A stretch of DNA of 15,491 bases. Origin: JAVVHH01 sp964657565 (GTDB lineage: Bacteria > Pseudomonadota > Alphaproteobacteria > Acetobacterales > Acetobacteraceae). Positions within the stretch are counted from its first letter, which is position 1. Every line of letters starts with the position of its first letter. The DNA lies in NCBI GenBank assembly GCA_964657565.1, contig CAZZVQ010000120.1, positions 1 to 15,491 of the forward strand. Reading direction: 5' to 3'. Position numbers and translations under genes: made by a program. The notes beneath the pieces were generated by a model. It did no database searches. It saw only the letters and a list, made by a program, of their open reading frames with translations, and had not been told where the DNA came from. This document shows positions 5,876 to 14,219 of this stretch, piece after piece.

Positions 5876-6631
5876 ATGGCCAAGACGGTGGCAAAGACCA
5901 AATCGCCCGGTCTGACCGAAAACATCAAGACGATCGTCTACGCGATCCTCATCGCCGTCGTGATCCGTACGGTCGCCTTTGAACCGTTCAACATCCCGTC
6001 CGGCTCCATGATCCCGACATTTCTCGTCGGCGATTACCTCTTCGTATCCAAATACAGCTACGGCTACTCCCGCTTCTCGATGCCGCTCGCCCCCGACGTC
6101 TTCAACGGCCGCATCTTCGGCCGCGTCCCCACCCGCGGCGACGTCGTCGTGTTCAAATTCCCCCACGACACCAGCATCGACTACATCAAGCGCGTCATCG
6201 GCCTGCCCGGCGACAAGATCCAGGTGAAGGCCGGCCAGCTCTACATCAACGGCACGCTCGCCCCGCGCAAACTCGTCGGCGAATACGTCGAGAACGAGGA
6301 AGGCCGCCGCACGATCGCCACCCAGTATATCGAGACGCTGCCGAACGGCCTGCAGCACCCCATCCTGAAGGAACAGGATGTCGGCTACATGAACAACACC
6401 CCTGAATTTCAGGTCCCCGCGGACCATGTCTTCGTCATGGGCGACAATCGCGACAATTCCAGCGATAGCCGCGTCATGGACTCCAGCGGCGTCGGCTACG
6501 TGCCGATCGAAAATCTCGTCGGCCGCGCCGAGTTTATCTTCTTCTCCGTCGATGGGCGTGCGCCGATTTGGCAGGTTTGGGAATGGCCGTTCGAGATTCG
6601 CTGGACCCGGCTCCTGCACGGCGTAACCTGA
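5876..6631 (+). CDS. lepB: Signal peptidase I
   Basis: LepB is the inner-membrane Ser/Lys protease that removes signal peptides from exported proteins. From the ATG at 5876 the product is 251 residues: a Lys-rich N-terminus, one membrane segment (about 17-34), then the periplasmic catalytic domain. The nucleophile is Ser44 in PSGSMIPT and the general base is Lys105 in YIKRVIGLPGD. The conserved box GDNRDNSSDSR occupies 189-199. An in-frame TTG at 5813 would add 21 residues inside the acpS end, but it has no family support, whereas MAKT and the membrane segment fit well. The ribosome-binding site is weak. The gene's 3' end overlaps rnc by about 49 bases, the classic lepB-rnc-era order. Several exported products encoded downstream are plausible substrates; the RlpA-like lipoprotein would instead be cut by LspA. 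Confidence 0.96.
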   Translation: MAKTVAKTKSPGLTENIKTIVYAILIAVVIRTVAFEPFNIPSGSMIPTFLVGDYLFVSKYSYGYSRFSMPLAPDVFNGRIFGRVPTRGDVVVFKFPHDTSIDYIKRVIGLPGDKIQVKAGQLYINGTLAPRKLVGEYVENEEGRRTIATQYIETLPNGLQHPILKEQDVGYMNNTPEFQVPADHVFVMGDNRDNSSDSRVMDSSGVGYVPIENLVGRAEFIFFSVDGRAPIWQVWEWPFEIRWTRLLHGVT

Positions 6632-7317
6632 CCCGCCTGCAACAGGCCGAGGCGCTGCTCGGCCACACCTTCCTCAACCAGGCCCTCCTGACCGAGTCCT
6701 TGACCCACCGGTCGGCTCTACAACCGAAACGGCGCGGCAAGGCCCCGGTCAATTCCAATGAACGCCTCGAATTCGTCGGCGACCGCGTCCTCGGTCTGAT
6801 CGTCGCCGAATGGTTGATCGAGCGTTTCCCGCTCGAGCCCGAAGGTGCCCTCGGCCGCCGTCACGCCTACCTCGTCTCCCGCCGCGTCCTGGCCGAACTC
6901 TCCGACCGCGCGGGCCTATCCGAGGCGCTCGACATCGGCGTCAGCGAAGCCAAGGCCGGCGTCGGCCAACTCGCCAACGTCCTCGCCGACGCCATGGAAG
7001 CCTTGATCGGCGCCCTCTACCTCGACGCCGGCCTCGCACCCGCCCGCGACTTCGTCCGGCGCATCTGGGGCCCCGAACTCGACGCGATGGCCGAACCGCC
7101 GACCGACCCGAAGACCGAGTTGCAGGAATGGCTCATGGCCCGCGGCCTGCCACTGCCGGACTATCGCGTCGCCTCTCGCTCGGGCCCGCCGCATCAGCCC
7201 GAATTCACCATGGTCGTCGCCGGCGGCGGCCAGGAAGGAATCGGCACGGCCGGCAGCAAGCGCCTGGCCGAGCGCGACGCGGCCGCCGACCTCCTCGCCA
7301 AACTGCAAAGAACATGA
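6583..7317 (+). CDS. rnc: Ribonuclease III
   Basis: RNase III cuts double-stranded RNA, including the rRNA precursor and structured mRNAs. From the ATG at 6583 the product is 244 residues. The catalytic domain (about 18-165) has the signature NERLEFVGDRVL, with Glu60, Glu63 and Asp67, and DAMEALIGALYLD, with Asp136 and Glu139, the metal-binding set. The dsRNA-binding domain fills about 170-244, ending GSKRLAERDAAADLLAKL. The start is not certain: a TTG at 6568 is also in frame, and either start lies inside lepB. Conserved homology begins only around residue 18, just at the lepB stop, but no ATG, GTG or TTG is seen there. The overlap leaves no room for the structured 5' leader through which E. 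coli RNase III controls its own operon. The stop overlaps the era ATG. Confidence 0.95.
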   Translation: MAVRDSLDPAPARRNLTRLQQAEALLGHTFLNQALLTESLTHRSALQPKRRGKAPVNSNERLEFVGDRVLGLIVAEWLIERFPLEPEGALGRRHAYLVSRRVLAELSDRAGLSEALDIGVSEAKAGVGQLANVLADAMEALIGALYLDAGLAPARDFVRRIWGPELDAMAEPPTDPKTELQEWLMARGLPLPDYRVASRSGPPHQPEFTMVVAGGGQEGIGTAGSKRLAERDAAADLLAKLQRT

Positions 7318-8207
7318 CCGAACCAAGCTGCGGCTTCGCCGCCATCGTCGGCGCCCCAAACGCCGGCAAATCCACCCTGCTGAACCGCCTCACCGGCGCC
7401 AAGCTCTCCATCGTCAGCCCGAAGGCGCAGACCACCCGCTTCCGCGTCCTCGGCGTGCTGATGCGCGGCCCGGCCCAGATCCTCCTGGTCGACACCCCCG
7501 GCATCTTCCGCCCCAAGCGCAAGCTCGACCGCGCCATGGTCAAAGCCGCCTGGACCGGCGCCGAGGACGCGGACTTGACGTTGCTGATCGTCGACAGCCG
7601 GGCAGGGGCCACCGAAGACGTTCGCCAGATCGCCGCCGACCTGGCCAAGCGCAACCGCCGGGTCTGGCTCGTCCTCAACAAGATCGACCTGATCGACCGA
7701 CAAGACCTCCTGCCGCTCACCGCCGCCATGCGCGAGGCGCTGCCGACCGAGCAAACCTTCATGGTCTCCGCCGCCAACGGCGACGGCCTCGACCGCCTGC
7801 TCGACGAACTCGCCACCGCCATGCCGCCGGGGCCGCATCTCTACCCCGACGACGACCTCACCGACCTACCGGATCGCCTGCTTGCCGCCGAGATCGTCCG
7901 CGAACAGATCTTCATGCAAACTCATGAAGAAATCCCTTACGGCGCCACCGTCGAGACCGAGAATTGGACCGAGCGCCCCGACGGCTCCGTCCGCATCGAC
8001 GCCACCGTCTACGTCGCCCGGGCTGGCCACAAGGCGATCATGATCGGCGACGGCGGCAGCCGCATCAAGCAGATCGGCGCCAAGTCCCGCCACGAGCTGA
8101 CCCGGCTGCTCGAGCGCCAAGTCCACCTCTTCCTCAACGTCAAGGAACGCGCCGGCTGGGACGAAGAAGGTGCCCGCCTCCGCGCGATCGGCCTCGACCC
8201 CGACTGA
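7314..8207 (+). CDS. era: GTPase Era
   Basis: Era is a GTPase that binds the 3' end of 16S rRNA and helps 30S subunit maturation. The 297-residue product has the GTPase domain first: the P-loop GAPNAGKST (13-21), an effector region with TTR (40-42), DTPG (60-63), NKID (122-125) and the G5 loop SAANG (152-156). The C-terminal KH domain (about 200-285) carries the RNA-binding turn IGDGGSRIKQIGAKSR. Length equals the usual 295-300. The ATG shares ATGA with the rnc stop, indicating translational coupling. RNase III and Era act on the same rRNA maturation pathway, which explains the pairing. A much longer open frame from 6810 is only the shadow of rnc. Confidence 0.97.
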   Translation: MTEPSCGFAAIVGAPNAGKSTLLNRLTGAKLSIVSPKAQTTRFRVLGVLMRGPAQILLVDTPGIFRPKRKLDRAMVKAAWTGAEDADLTLLIVDSRAGATEDVRQIAADLAKRNRRVWLVLNKIDLIDRQDLLPLTAAMREALPTEQTFMVSAANGDGLDRLLDELATAMPPGPHLYPDDDLTDLPDRLLAAEIVREQIFMQTHEEIPYGATVETENWTERPDGSVRIDATVYVARAGHKAIMIGDGGSRIKQIGAKSRHELTRLLERQVHLFLNVKERAGWDEEGARLRAIGLDPD

Positions 8208-8210
8208 TCC

Positions 8211-8939
8211 ATGGAGTGGGAGGCCCCCGCGATCGTGCTCGACGCCCGCGCCTATGGCGAAGGCGGCGCGCTGATCACCCTGCTCACCGAGGAACACGGT
8301 ACCTACCGCGCGCTCGCCCGCGGCGGCGGCGGCAAGGCCCAAGCCTCACTCTGGCAACGCGGCAACCTCGTCCAAGCCCGCTGGGTCGCCCGCCTCTCGG
8401 ATCAACTGGGCAGCGTCTCCGCCGAGCTCCTCCACCCCGGCGCCGCAGCCGCGATGGACGATCAGCTCCCCCTCGCGATCCTCGCCTCGGCCTGCGCCGT
8501 TGCCGAAGGCGCGTTGCCCGAGCGGGAGCCGCATCCACTGGCTTTCCTGGGCCTCGTCCACATCCTCGCCTCGCTTTCAGCGATCGAGGAAGCACTCCCG
8601 CTTGTGGTCCGTTGGGAAACGACGCTCTTGGCCGAGCTTGGCTACGGCCTCGACCTCTCGTCTTGCGCCATCACCGGCGTCGAAACCGGTCTGGCCTACG
8701 TCTCGCCGCGCACCGGCCGGGCTGTCTCGCGCGACGCGGCTGGTGTGTGGGAGAGCCGCTTGCTGCGTCTCCCGGGTTTCCTGGCGGGAGCAAACCGGGC
8801 GGGGCCGGCCGATTGGCAGGATGGTCTGAAACTCACCGGCCACTTCCTCGCCCGCGACGCCTTCGGCAGCCAGCACCGGCCGCTCCCGGCCGCACGCGAT
8901 GCCCTCTTCGGTCTGGTCTTGGCGCTGCCTGACGTGTAG
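8211..8939 (+). CDS. recO: DNA repair protein RecO
   Basis: RecO works with RecR to load RecA on SSB-coated single-stranded DNA and anneals strands in RecF-pathway repair. The 242-residue product starts with an OB-fold (about 1-80; EAPAIVLDARAYGEGGALIT is the typical opening) and continues as a helical C-terminal domain with the family motif LLAELGYGLDLSSCAITG. Length is standard. The CxxC pairs that bind zinc in many RecO proteins are missing, with only a lone Cys in SSCAITG; from memory this is usual in alphaproteobacteria. The gene starts 3 bases after the era stop with no clear ribosome-binding site, so it is probably translationally coupled. parC follows after 9 bases. Confidence 0.94.
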   Translation: MEWEAPAIVLDARAYGEGGALITLLTEEHGTYRALARGGGGKAQASLWQRGNLVQARWVARLSDQLGSVSAELLHPGAAAAMDDQLPLAILASACAVAEGALPEREPHPLAFLGLVHILASLSAIEEALPLVVRWETTLLAELGYGLDLSSCAITGVETGLAYVSPRTGRAVSRDAAGVWESRLLRLPGFLAGANRAGPADWQDGLKLTGHFLARDAFGSQHRPLPAARDALFGLVLALPDV

Positions 8940-8948
8940 GGCACGCCC

Positions 8949-11165
8949 ATGCCAGACGATCTCGCCGGCGCGATTCAAGACACCAAGCTCACCGACGCGC
9001 TCTCCGAACGCTACCTCGCGTACGCGCTCAGCACGATCATGTCCCGCAGTCTCCCGGACGTGCGCGACGGCCTCAAACCCGTCCATCGCCGCCTGATCTA
9101 CGCCATGCACCAGCTCAAGCTGGACCCGACCTCCGGCTTCAAGAAATGCGCCCGCGTCGTCGGCGACGTCATCGGCAAATACCACCCCCATGGCGACGCC
9201 TCCGTCTACGAAGCCCTCGTCCGCCTCGCCCAAGATTTCGCCGCCCGCTACCCCCTCGTCGAGGGGCAGGGCAATTTCGGCAATGTCGACGGCGATAACC
9301 CGGCCGCGATGCGATACACCGAGGCCCGCCTCACCGAAGTCGCCCAAGCCCTGCTCTCCGGCATCGACGACGACGCCGTCGACTTCCGCCCCACCTATGA
9401 CGGCGAAGAGAGCGAGCCGCTCGTGCTCCCCGGCGGCTTCCCTAACCTGCTCGCCAACGGCGCGGCCGGCATCGCCGTCGGCATGGCCACCAGCATCCCG
9501 CCGCACAACGCCGGCGAGATCTGCGCCGCCGCCATCCACCTGATCCAACACCCCGACGCCACCACCGCCGACCTGCTCGAACACGTCAAGGGCCCCGACT
9601 TCCCCACCGGCGGCATCATGATCGAGAGCCGTGAATCCATCCTTAACGCCTACGAGACCGGCCGCGGCGGCTTCCGCACCCGCGCCCGCTGGGAGGTCCA
9701 GCGCGGCAAGCTCGGCATGTGGCAGGTCATCGTTACCGAGATCCCCTACCAGGTGCAGAAATCCCGCCTGATCGAGCAGATCGCCGAACTGCTCGAGGCC
9801 AAGAAACTCCCCTTCCTCGGCGACATCCGGGACGAGAGCGCAGAGACCGTCCGCCTCGTGCTCGAGCCGAAGACCCGCGCCATCGAACCCGACATCCTCA
9901 TGGAGACGCTGTTCCGCGCCACCCAGCTCGAGACCCGATTCTCGTTGAACATGAACGTCTTGACCGCCGATCACACCCCCATGGTGCTCGGCCTCGGCCC
10001 CGTCATCCGCGCCTGGCTCGACCACCGCCTGATCGTCCTCGAGCGCCGCTCCCGCCACCGCCTGGCCGCCATCGAGCGCCGCCTCGACATCCTCGATGGC
10101 TACCTCGCCGTCTTCCTCAACCTCGACGAGGTCATCCGCATCATCCGCGAGGAAGACCACCCCAAGCCCGCCCTCATCGCCCGCTTCACTCTGACCGACA
10201 CCCAGGCCGAAGCCATCCTGAACATGCGCCTCCGCTCGCTGCGCCGCCTCGAGGAGATGGAGATCCGCAAGGAGCACCGCGCCCTCTCGCGCGAGGCCAA
10301 GGAGCTCGGCGCCCTGCTGCAGGACGAATCGCGCCGCTGGGCCAAGATCGAGGCCGAACTGGTCCAGACCAAGGAGAAGTTCGGCTCCGGCCCGCTCGGC
10401 GACCGCCGCACCACCATCGCCGACGCCCCCGACCCGGTCGACATCAACGCCGACCACCTGATCGAGCGCGAACCCATCACCGTGATCCTGTCGCAAAAAG
10501 GCTGGATTCGCGCCGTCCGCGGCCACCTCGCCGACGGCAGCGAATTGAAGTTCAAGGAAGGCGACGCGCTCCGCATGCTCGTCTCCTGTCAGACCACGGA
10601 CCGTCTCTGCCTCCTCGGCAGCGCCGGCCGCACCCACACGCTGCGCGCCGGCGACCTTCCGCGCGGCCGCGGCGACGGCCAGCCGATCCGCGTCGTCGCC
10701 GAGATGGGCAACGATGACGACGTCACCACCCTGTTCGTTTGGCAGGACGGCCGCCGCTACCTCCTCGCCAGCGATTCCGGTCGCGGCTTCATCGTCGCCT
10801 CGGCCGACCTGCTGGCCGAAAAGCGCACCGGCAAGCAGGTCCTCAATCTCAGGCCCGGCGAGCGCGCCCTGCTCTGCATCCCGGTCGATGGCGACCACGT
10901 CGCGGTCATCGGCACCAACCGCAAGCTCCTCGTCTTCCCGCTCGACCAACTGCCGGAACTCTCCCGCGGCGCCGGTGTCCAGCTCCAGCGATACAAGGAC
11001 GGCACCCTCGCCGACGCCAAGATCTTCCGCCTCGCCGACGGCCTCACCTGGCGCCTCGGCGATAAGGTCCGCACCGAGACCGACCTGCGCCCCTGGCTCG
11101 GCGACCGCGCCCAAGCTGGCAAGCTCCCCCCGAATGGCTTCCCGCGCTCCGGCCGTTTCAGCTAA
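8949..11165 (+). CDS. parC: DNA topoisomerase IV subunit A
   Basis: ParC is the DNA-cutting subunit of topoisomerase IV, which unlinks daughter chromosomes together with ParE (not in the window). The 738-residue product has the breakage-reunion domain first, with the catalytic Arg122-Tyr123 in AAMRYTEAR, and then a beta-propeller-like C-terminal domain from about residue 500. Length and the absence of a GyrA-box (QRRGGKG type) favour ParC over GyrA, as does its place after recO. In the quinolone region GKYHPHGDASVYEA (76-89) the residue matching E. coli Ser80 is Ala84, while the Glu84 equivalent is kept as Glu88. Its in-register antisense strand is open almost throughout because the gene avoids TTA, CTA and TCA codons; this is not an antisense gene. 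Confidence 0.94.
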   Translation: MPDDLAGAIQDTKLTDALSERYLAYALSTIMSRSLPDVRDGLKPVHRRLIYAMHQLKLDPTSGFKKCARVVGDVIGKYHPHGDASVYEALVRLAQDFAARYPLVEGQGNFGNVDGDNPAAMRYTEARLTEVAQALLSGIDDDAVDFRPTYDGEESEPLVLPGGFPNLLANGAAGIAVGMATSIPPHNAGEICAAAIHLIQHPDATTADLLEHVKGPDFPTGGIMIESRESILNAYETGRGGFRTRARWEVQRGKLGMWQVIVTEIPYQVQKSRLIEQIAELLEAKKLPFLGDIRDESAETVRLVLEPKTRAIEPDILMETLFRATQLETRFSLNMNVLTADHTPMVLGLGPVIRAWLDHRLIVLERRSRHRLAAIERRLDILDGYLAVFLNLDEVIRIIREEDHPKPALIARFTLTDTQAEAILNMRLRSLRRLEEMEIRKEHRALSREAKELGALLQDESRRWAKIEAELVQTKEKFGSGPLGDRRTTIADAPDPVDINADHLIEREPITVILSQKGWIRAVRGHLADGSELKFKEGDALRMLVSCQTTDRLCLLGSAGRTHTLRAGDLPRGRGDGQPIRVVAEMGNDDDVTTLFVWQDGRRYLLASDSGRGFIVASADLLAEKRTGKQVLNLRPGERALLCIPVDGDHVAVIGTNRKLLVFPLDQLPELSRGAGVQLQRYKDGTLADAKIFRLADGLTWRLGDKVRTETDLRPWLGDRAQAGKLPPNGFPRSGRFS

Positions 11166-11175
11166 CGTCGCGCCC

Positions 11176-12138
11176 ATGCTCACCCGCCGACTCGCCATCG
11201 CTTCCGCCGCCGCGTTCCCGCTCGCCTCGGCTCGGGCGCAGGAGCAGAGTTTCTCCCGCCTGGTCGAGAGCGTCATGGCCGAGGCCCGCCGCGTCGGCAT
11301 CCGCGATGCCACGCTGCAAGCCGCTTTCGCCGGCGTGTCGCCGAACAGCCACATCATCGAGCTCGACCGCAACCAGCCCGAGTTCAAGCTCACCTGGCCC
11401 GAATACCGCGCCAAGGTGCTCCCCGACACCCGCCTGCAACTCGCCCGCCAGAACTACGCCCGCGAGCGCGGCCTCCTCGCCGACGTCGAGCGCCGCTTCG
11501 CCGTCGACCCGGCCGTCGTCATCGGCATCTGGGGCATCGAGTCCAATTTCGGCTCCAACAAGGGCAACTACCGCCTCGTCGAGGCCCTCTCCACCCTCGC
11601 CTGGGAAGGCCGCCGCGCCAGCTATTTCCGCAAGGAACTCATCAACGCCCTCCGCATCCTCGACAGCGGCGACGTCGGCCCCTCCCGCCTGACCGGCGGC
11701 TGGGCCGGCGCCATGGGGCAACCCCAATTCATGCCCAGCTCCTATCTCACCTACGCCGTCGATTTCGACGGCGACGGCCGCCGCGACATCTGGGACAGCA
11801 AGCCCGACGTCTTCGGCTCCATCGCCAACTACATGACCCGGAGCGGCTGGCGTGGCGGCGAGCCCTCCGCCCAGCCCGTCCGCGTCCCCCCCGCGCTCGA
11901 CACCGGTTCTCGCGACGTCAAACGCTCCCTCGGCACCTGGATGGAAATGGGCGTCCGCCGCGACGACGGCTCTCCGTTCAGCCGCCCGGACGTGCAGGGC
12001 GCCCTGATCATCCCGACCGGAATCGGCCCGGGCGAGGGCTTCATGGTTTACCCGAACTTCAACGCCATACGCCGTTACAATCCATCAGACTTCTACGCGC
12101 TCGCCGTCAGTCTCCTGGGCGATGCGGCCGTGTTCTGA
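11176..12138 (+). CDS. Lytic murein transglycosylase, MltB/SLT_2 family
   Basis: It cleaves peptidoglycan glycan strands to 1,6-anhydro-muropeptides in the periplasm. From the ATG at 11176 the product is 320 residues. Residues 1-21 are a signal peptide with a possible cut after ARA; TRRLAIAS gives it a twin-arginine look. There is no lipobox, so it should be soluble. The catalytic Glu is Glu122 in GIWGIESNFG, and the family segment GGWAGAMGQPQFMPSSYL follows at about 175-192. The DFDGDGRRDIWD stretch is also typical of the MltB fold. The frame is open upstream to 10714 only as a parC shadow; the signal peptide fixes the start. It lies 10 bases after parC, and its stop overlaps the next start by one base. 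Confidence 0.92.
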   Translation: MLTRRLAIASAAAFPLASARAQEQSFSRLVESVMAEARRVGIRDATLQAAFAGVSPNSHIIELDRNQPEFKLTWPEYRAKVLPDTRLQLARQNYARERGLLADVERRFAVDPAVVIGIWGIESNFGSNKGNYRLVEALSTLAWEGRRASYFRKELINALRILDSGDVGPSRLTGGWAGAMGQPQFMPSSYLTYAVDFDGDGRRDIWDSKPDVFGSIANYMTRSGWRGGEPSAQPVRVPPALDTGSRDVKRSLGTWMEMGVRRDDGSPFSRPDVQGALIIPTGIGPGEGFMVYPNFNAIRRYNPSDFYALAVSLLGDAAVF

Positions 12139-13001
12139 TGCGCTGGTGGCCGCTGCTAGCGGTGGCGCTGGCCGGCTGCAGCCAGCGCACCCGACCGGTC
12201 GCCCCGGCAGCCCCGCACTACGTCACCGGCGCCGCCTATGAACTCGGCGGCACCTGGCGTTACCCGCAGGAGCAATTCCGCTACGACGCCACCGGCCTCG
12301 CGGAACGCCTCCCCGAAAGCAAGGGCCTGACCACCGACGGCGAGCGCGCCGACCCCGCCGCGATGACCGGCGCCCACCCCACGCTCCAACTCCCCGCCAT
12401 CGTCGACGTCACGAATCTTCAGACCGGCCGGCAGATCCGCATTCGGCTCAACGACCGCGGGCCCGCCAACCCGGGCCGTCTGCTCGGTCTGACCGCGCGC
12501 GCCGCCGACCTGCTCGGCCTGCCCGCCGGCGGCGCCATACCGGTCCGCATCGAACTCGACAGCCTCGCCAGCCAAGCCCTCCGCGACCGCCTCGGCGGCG
12601 GTCCAACCGGCATCACCGCCGCCCCGGTCGCGACCGTCACGAGCGAAACCCTGCCCGCCCCCGGCCAAACCGCCGCCCGGACCTCCCGAGTCGCGACCTC
12701 GACCCCAGCCGAGACCCCAGGGATCAGCGGCTTGGAGCCCCTGCCGGAAACCGTCCGGATCGTGCCGGTGCAACCCGGCGAACTCTGGGTCCGCGCCGGC
12801 CAATTCACCCAGGCCCGGTATGCAGAAGCGTTGAAAAACAAGATCTCCGGCGTCGCGGTCCGGGTCCGGCGGGAAGCCGGGACCCGCCAGGCCGGGTATC
12901 TCGTGATGGCCGGCCCGTTCGCCTCGGTCGCCGACGCCGATGCGGGCCTAGACCAGGTGCGCCGGTCGGGAGTAACCGATGCCTCGATCGTCGTGGAGTA
13001 A
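12138..13001 (+). CDS. rlpA: RlpA-like septal lipoprotein (DPBB plus SPOR domains)
   Basis: RlpA proteins are outer-membrane lipoproteins; in Pseudomonas, RlpA is a lytic transglycosylase acting on stem-less glycan at the septum. The 287-residue product has a lipobox LAGC with Cys14, a double-psi beta-barrel (about 50-130), a Pro/Thr/Ala-rich linker (about 155-205) and a SPOR domain (about 214-287) that should bind denuded septal peptidoglycan. Glu69, His80 (GAHPTL) and Asp106 (NDRGP) keep the spacing of the residues I recall as needed in Pseudomonas RlpA. The usual WYG motif after GLA is absent, and the Asp of the RIIDLS-type motif is Gly117. The barrel is therefore divergent and activity is not assured. 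Its ATG overlaps the preceding TGA, suggesting coupling with the transglycosylase. Confidence 0.88.
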   Translation: MRWWPLLAVALAGCSQRTRPVAPAAPHYVTGAAYELGGTWRYPQEQFRYDATGLAERLPESKGLTTDGERADPAAMTGAHPTLQLPAIVDVTNLQTGRQIRIRLNDRGPANPGRLLGLTARAADLLGLPAGGAIPVRIELDSLASQALRDRLGGGPTGITAAPVATVTSETLPAPGQTAARTSRVATSTPAETPGISGLEPLPETVRIVPVQPGELWVRAGQFTQARYAEALKNKISGVAVRVRREAGTRQAGYLVMAGPFASVADADAGLDQVRRSGVTDASIVVE

Positions 13002-13007
13002 CAGGCC

Positions 13008-14213
13008 GTGCTGAACCGTCGAGCGCTGTTGGCGAGTGCCGCAACCTTGATGCCCGTGGCAGCCACTGCCCAGGCCCAACGACACCCCGCCCGCGGCAAA
13101 GGTGCGCCCGCCGCGCCCGTCTCTACCGGCTCACCCGCAACCACCCCGCTCGGGCCGCTCGACACCGCGGCCAAGTGGGCCTTCATCATGGATTTCAACA
13201 GCGGCGCCACATTGCTCGACAAGGACGGCGACGGGACCATGCCGCCCTCCTCGATGACCAAGCTGATGACGATGTACATCGTCTACGGCCTGCTCAAATC
13301 CGGCCGCCTCACCCTGAACCAGGAACTGCCGGTCAGCGAGAAGGCCTGGAAGATGCAGGGCTCGAAGATGTTCGTGCCGCTCGGCGGCCAGGTCCGCGTC
13401 GAGGATCTCATCCGCGGCGTCGTCGTCGACTCCGGCAATGACGCCTGCATCGTCTTCGCCGAAGCCATCGCCGGTTCCGAAGAGCAATTCGTCGAGTTGA
13501 TGAACCAGAAGGCCAAGGAGATCGGCCTGACCAACACGCAGTACCGCAACTGCACCGGCTGGCCCGACCCGGATCAGCACATGAGCTGCCACGACATCGC
13601 GACCATCGCCAAGCGCATCATCTTGGAATACCCGGAATACTACCACTACGACGGCGAGCGCTCGTTCAAATACAACAACATCGAGCAGGAGAACCGTAAC
13701 CCGCTGGTGCAGAAGGGCTTGGCCGACGGTCTCAAGACTGGTCACACCGATGCCGGCGGGTTCGGCGTCGTGGGCAGCGCCCTTCGCGGCAACCGCCGGG
13801 TCATTGTCGTCATCAACGGGCTGCCCTCGATGCATGCGCGGCGCGAGGAGAGCGAGCGGCTGCTGGAATGGTCGTTCCGCGAGTTCGAGAACGTGACCCT
13901 GTTCAGCGCCGCCGACACCGTAGAGGATGCCAAGGTCTGGCTCGGCACCCATCCGACCGTGCCCCTCGTCGGCGGCCGCGACCTCGTCATCACCATGCCG
14001 CGCCAGTGGCGCCAGACCGCCAAGATCGAGGTGCAGTATAAGAGTCCGGTGACCGCCCCGATCAACCGCGGCGAGGTCCTCGGCAAGCTGCTCGTTTCCG
14101 GCCAGGGCGTGCCCTCGATGGACGTCCCGCTGATGGCCGGGATCGACGTGCCGCGGCTGGGCCTGCCGGGTCGCGCCATGTCCGTCGTCTCGCGCTACGT
14201 GCTGGGGTCGTAA
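13008..14213 (+). CDS. D-alanyl-D-alanine carboxypeptidase (PBP5/6 type)
   Basis: It removes the terminal D-Ala from peptidoglycan pentapeptides, limiting cross-linking and, in related systems, producing substrate states used at the septum. The 401-residue product begins at a GTG (CAGG lies just upstream) with a signal peptide of about 22 residues starting LNRRALLAS, which could be twin-arginine dependent. A Pro/Ala/Gly-rich stretch follows to about residue 50. The three penicillin-binding motifs are intact: Ser82-Met-Thr-Lys85, Ser142-Gly-Asn144 and Lys243-Thr-Gly245. The C-terminal beta-rich PBP5 domain (about 300-390) follows, and the final residues (RAMSVVSRYVLGS) could be the membrane-associating amphipathic helix. 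It belongs with the two preceding wall-remodelling genes. dacA or dacC naming cannot be resolved here. Confidence 0.94.
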   Translation: MLNRRALLASAATLMPVAATAQAQRHPARGKGAPAAPVSTGSPATTPLGPLDTAAKWAFIMDFNSGATLLDKDGDGTMPPSSMTKLMTMYIVYGLLKSGRLTLNQELPVSEKAWKMQGSKMFVPLGGQVRVEDLIRGVVVDSGNDACIVFAEAIAGSEEQFVELMNQKAKEIGLTNTQYRNCTGWPDPDQHMSCHDIATIAKRIILEYPEYYHYDGERSFKYNNIEQENRNPLVQKGLADGLKTGHTDAGGFGVVGSALRGNRRVIVVINGLPSMHARREESERLLEWSFREFENVTLFSAADTVEDAKVWLGTHPTVPLVGGRDLVITMPRQWRQTAKIEVQYKSPVTAPINRGEVLGKLLVSGQGVPSMDVPLMAGIDVPRLGLPGRAMSVVSRYVLGS

Positions 14214-14219
14214 GCCGGC

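Noticed and set aside
6810..7313. Upstream extension of the era frame
   Set aside because: Arg/Pro-rich shadow of rnc; Era homology starts at the ATG at 7314.
10714..11175. Upstream extension of the lytic transglycosylase frame
   Set aside because: It lies inside parC and has Ser/Ala/Pro-rich shadow composition; a signal peptide begins at 11176.
8577..11429. Minus-strand open frame of 950 codons opposite recO-parC
   Set aside because: It is in register with both sense genes, where antisense stops arise only from TTA, CTA or TCA codons, which these C-biased genes avoid. The translation is Gly/Asp/Glu/Val/Ala-rich with no recognisable motif.
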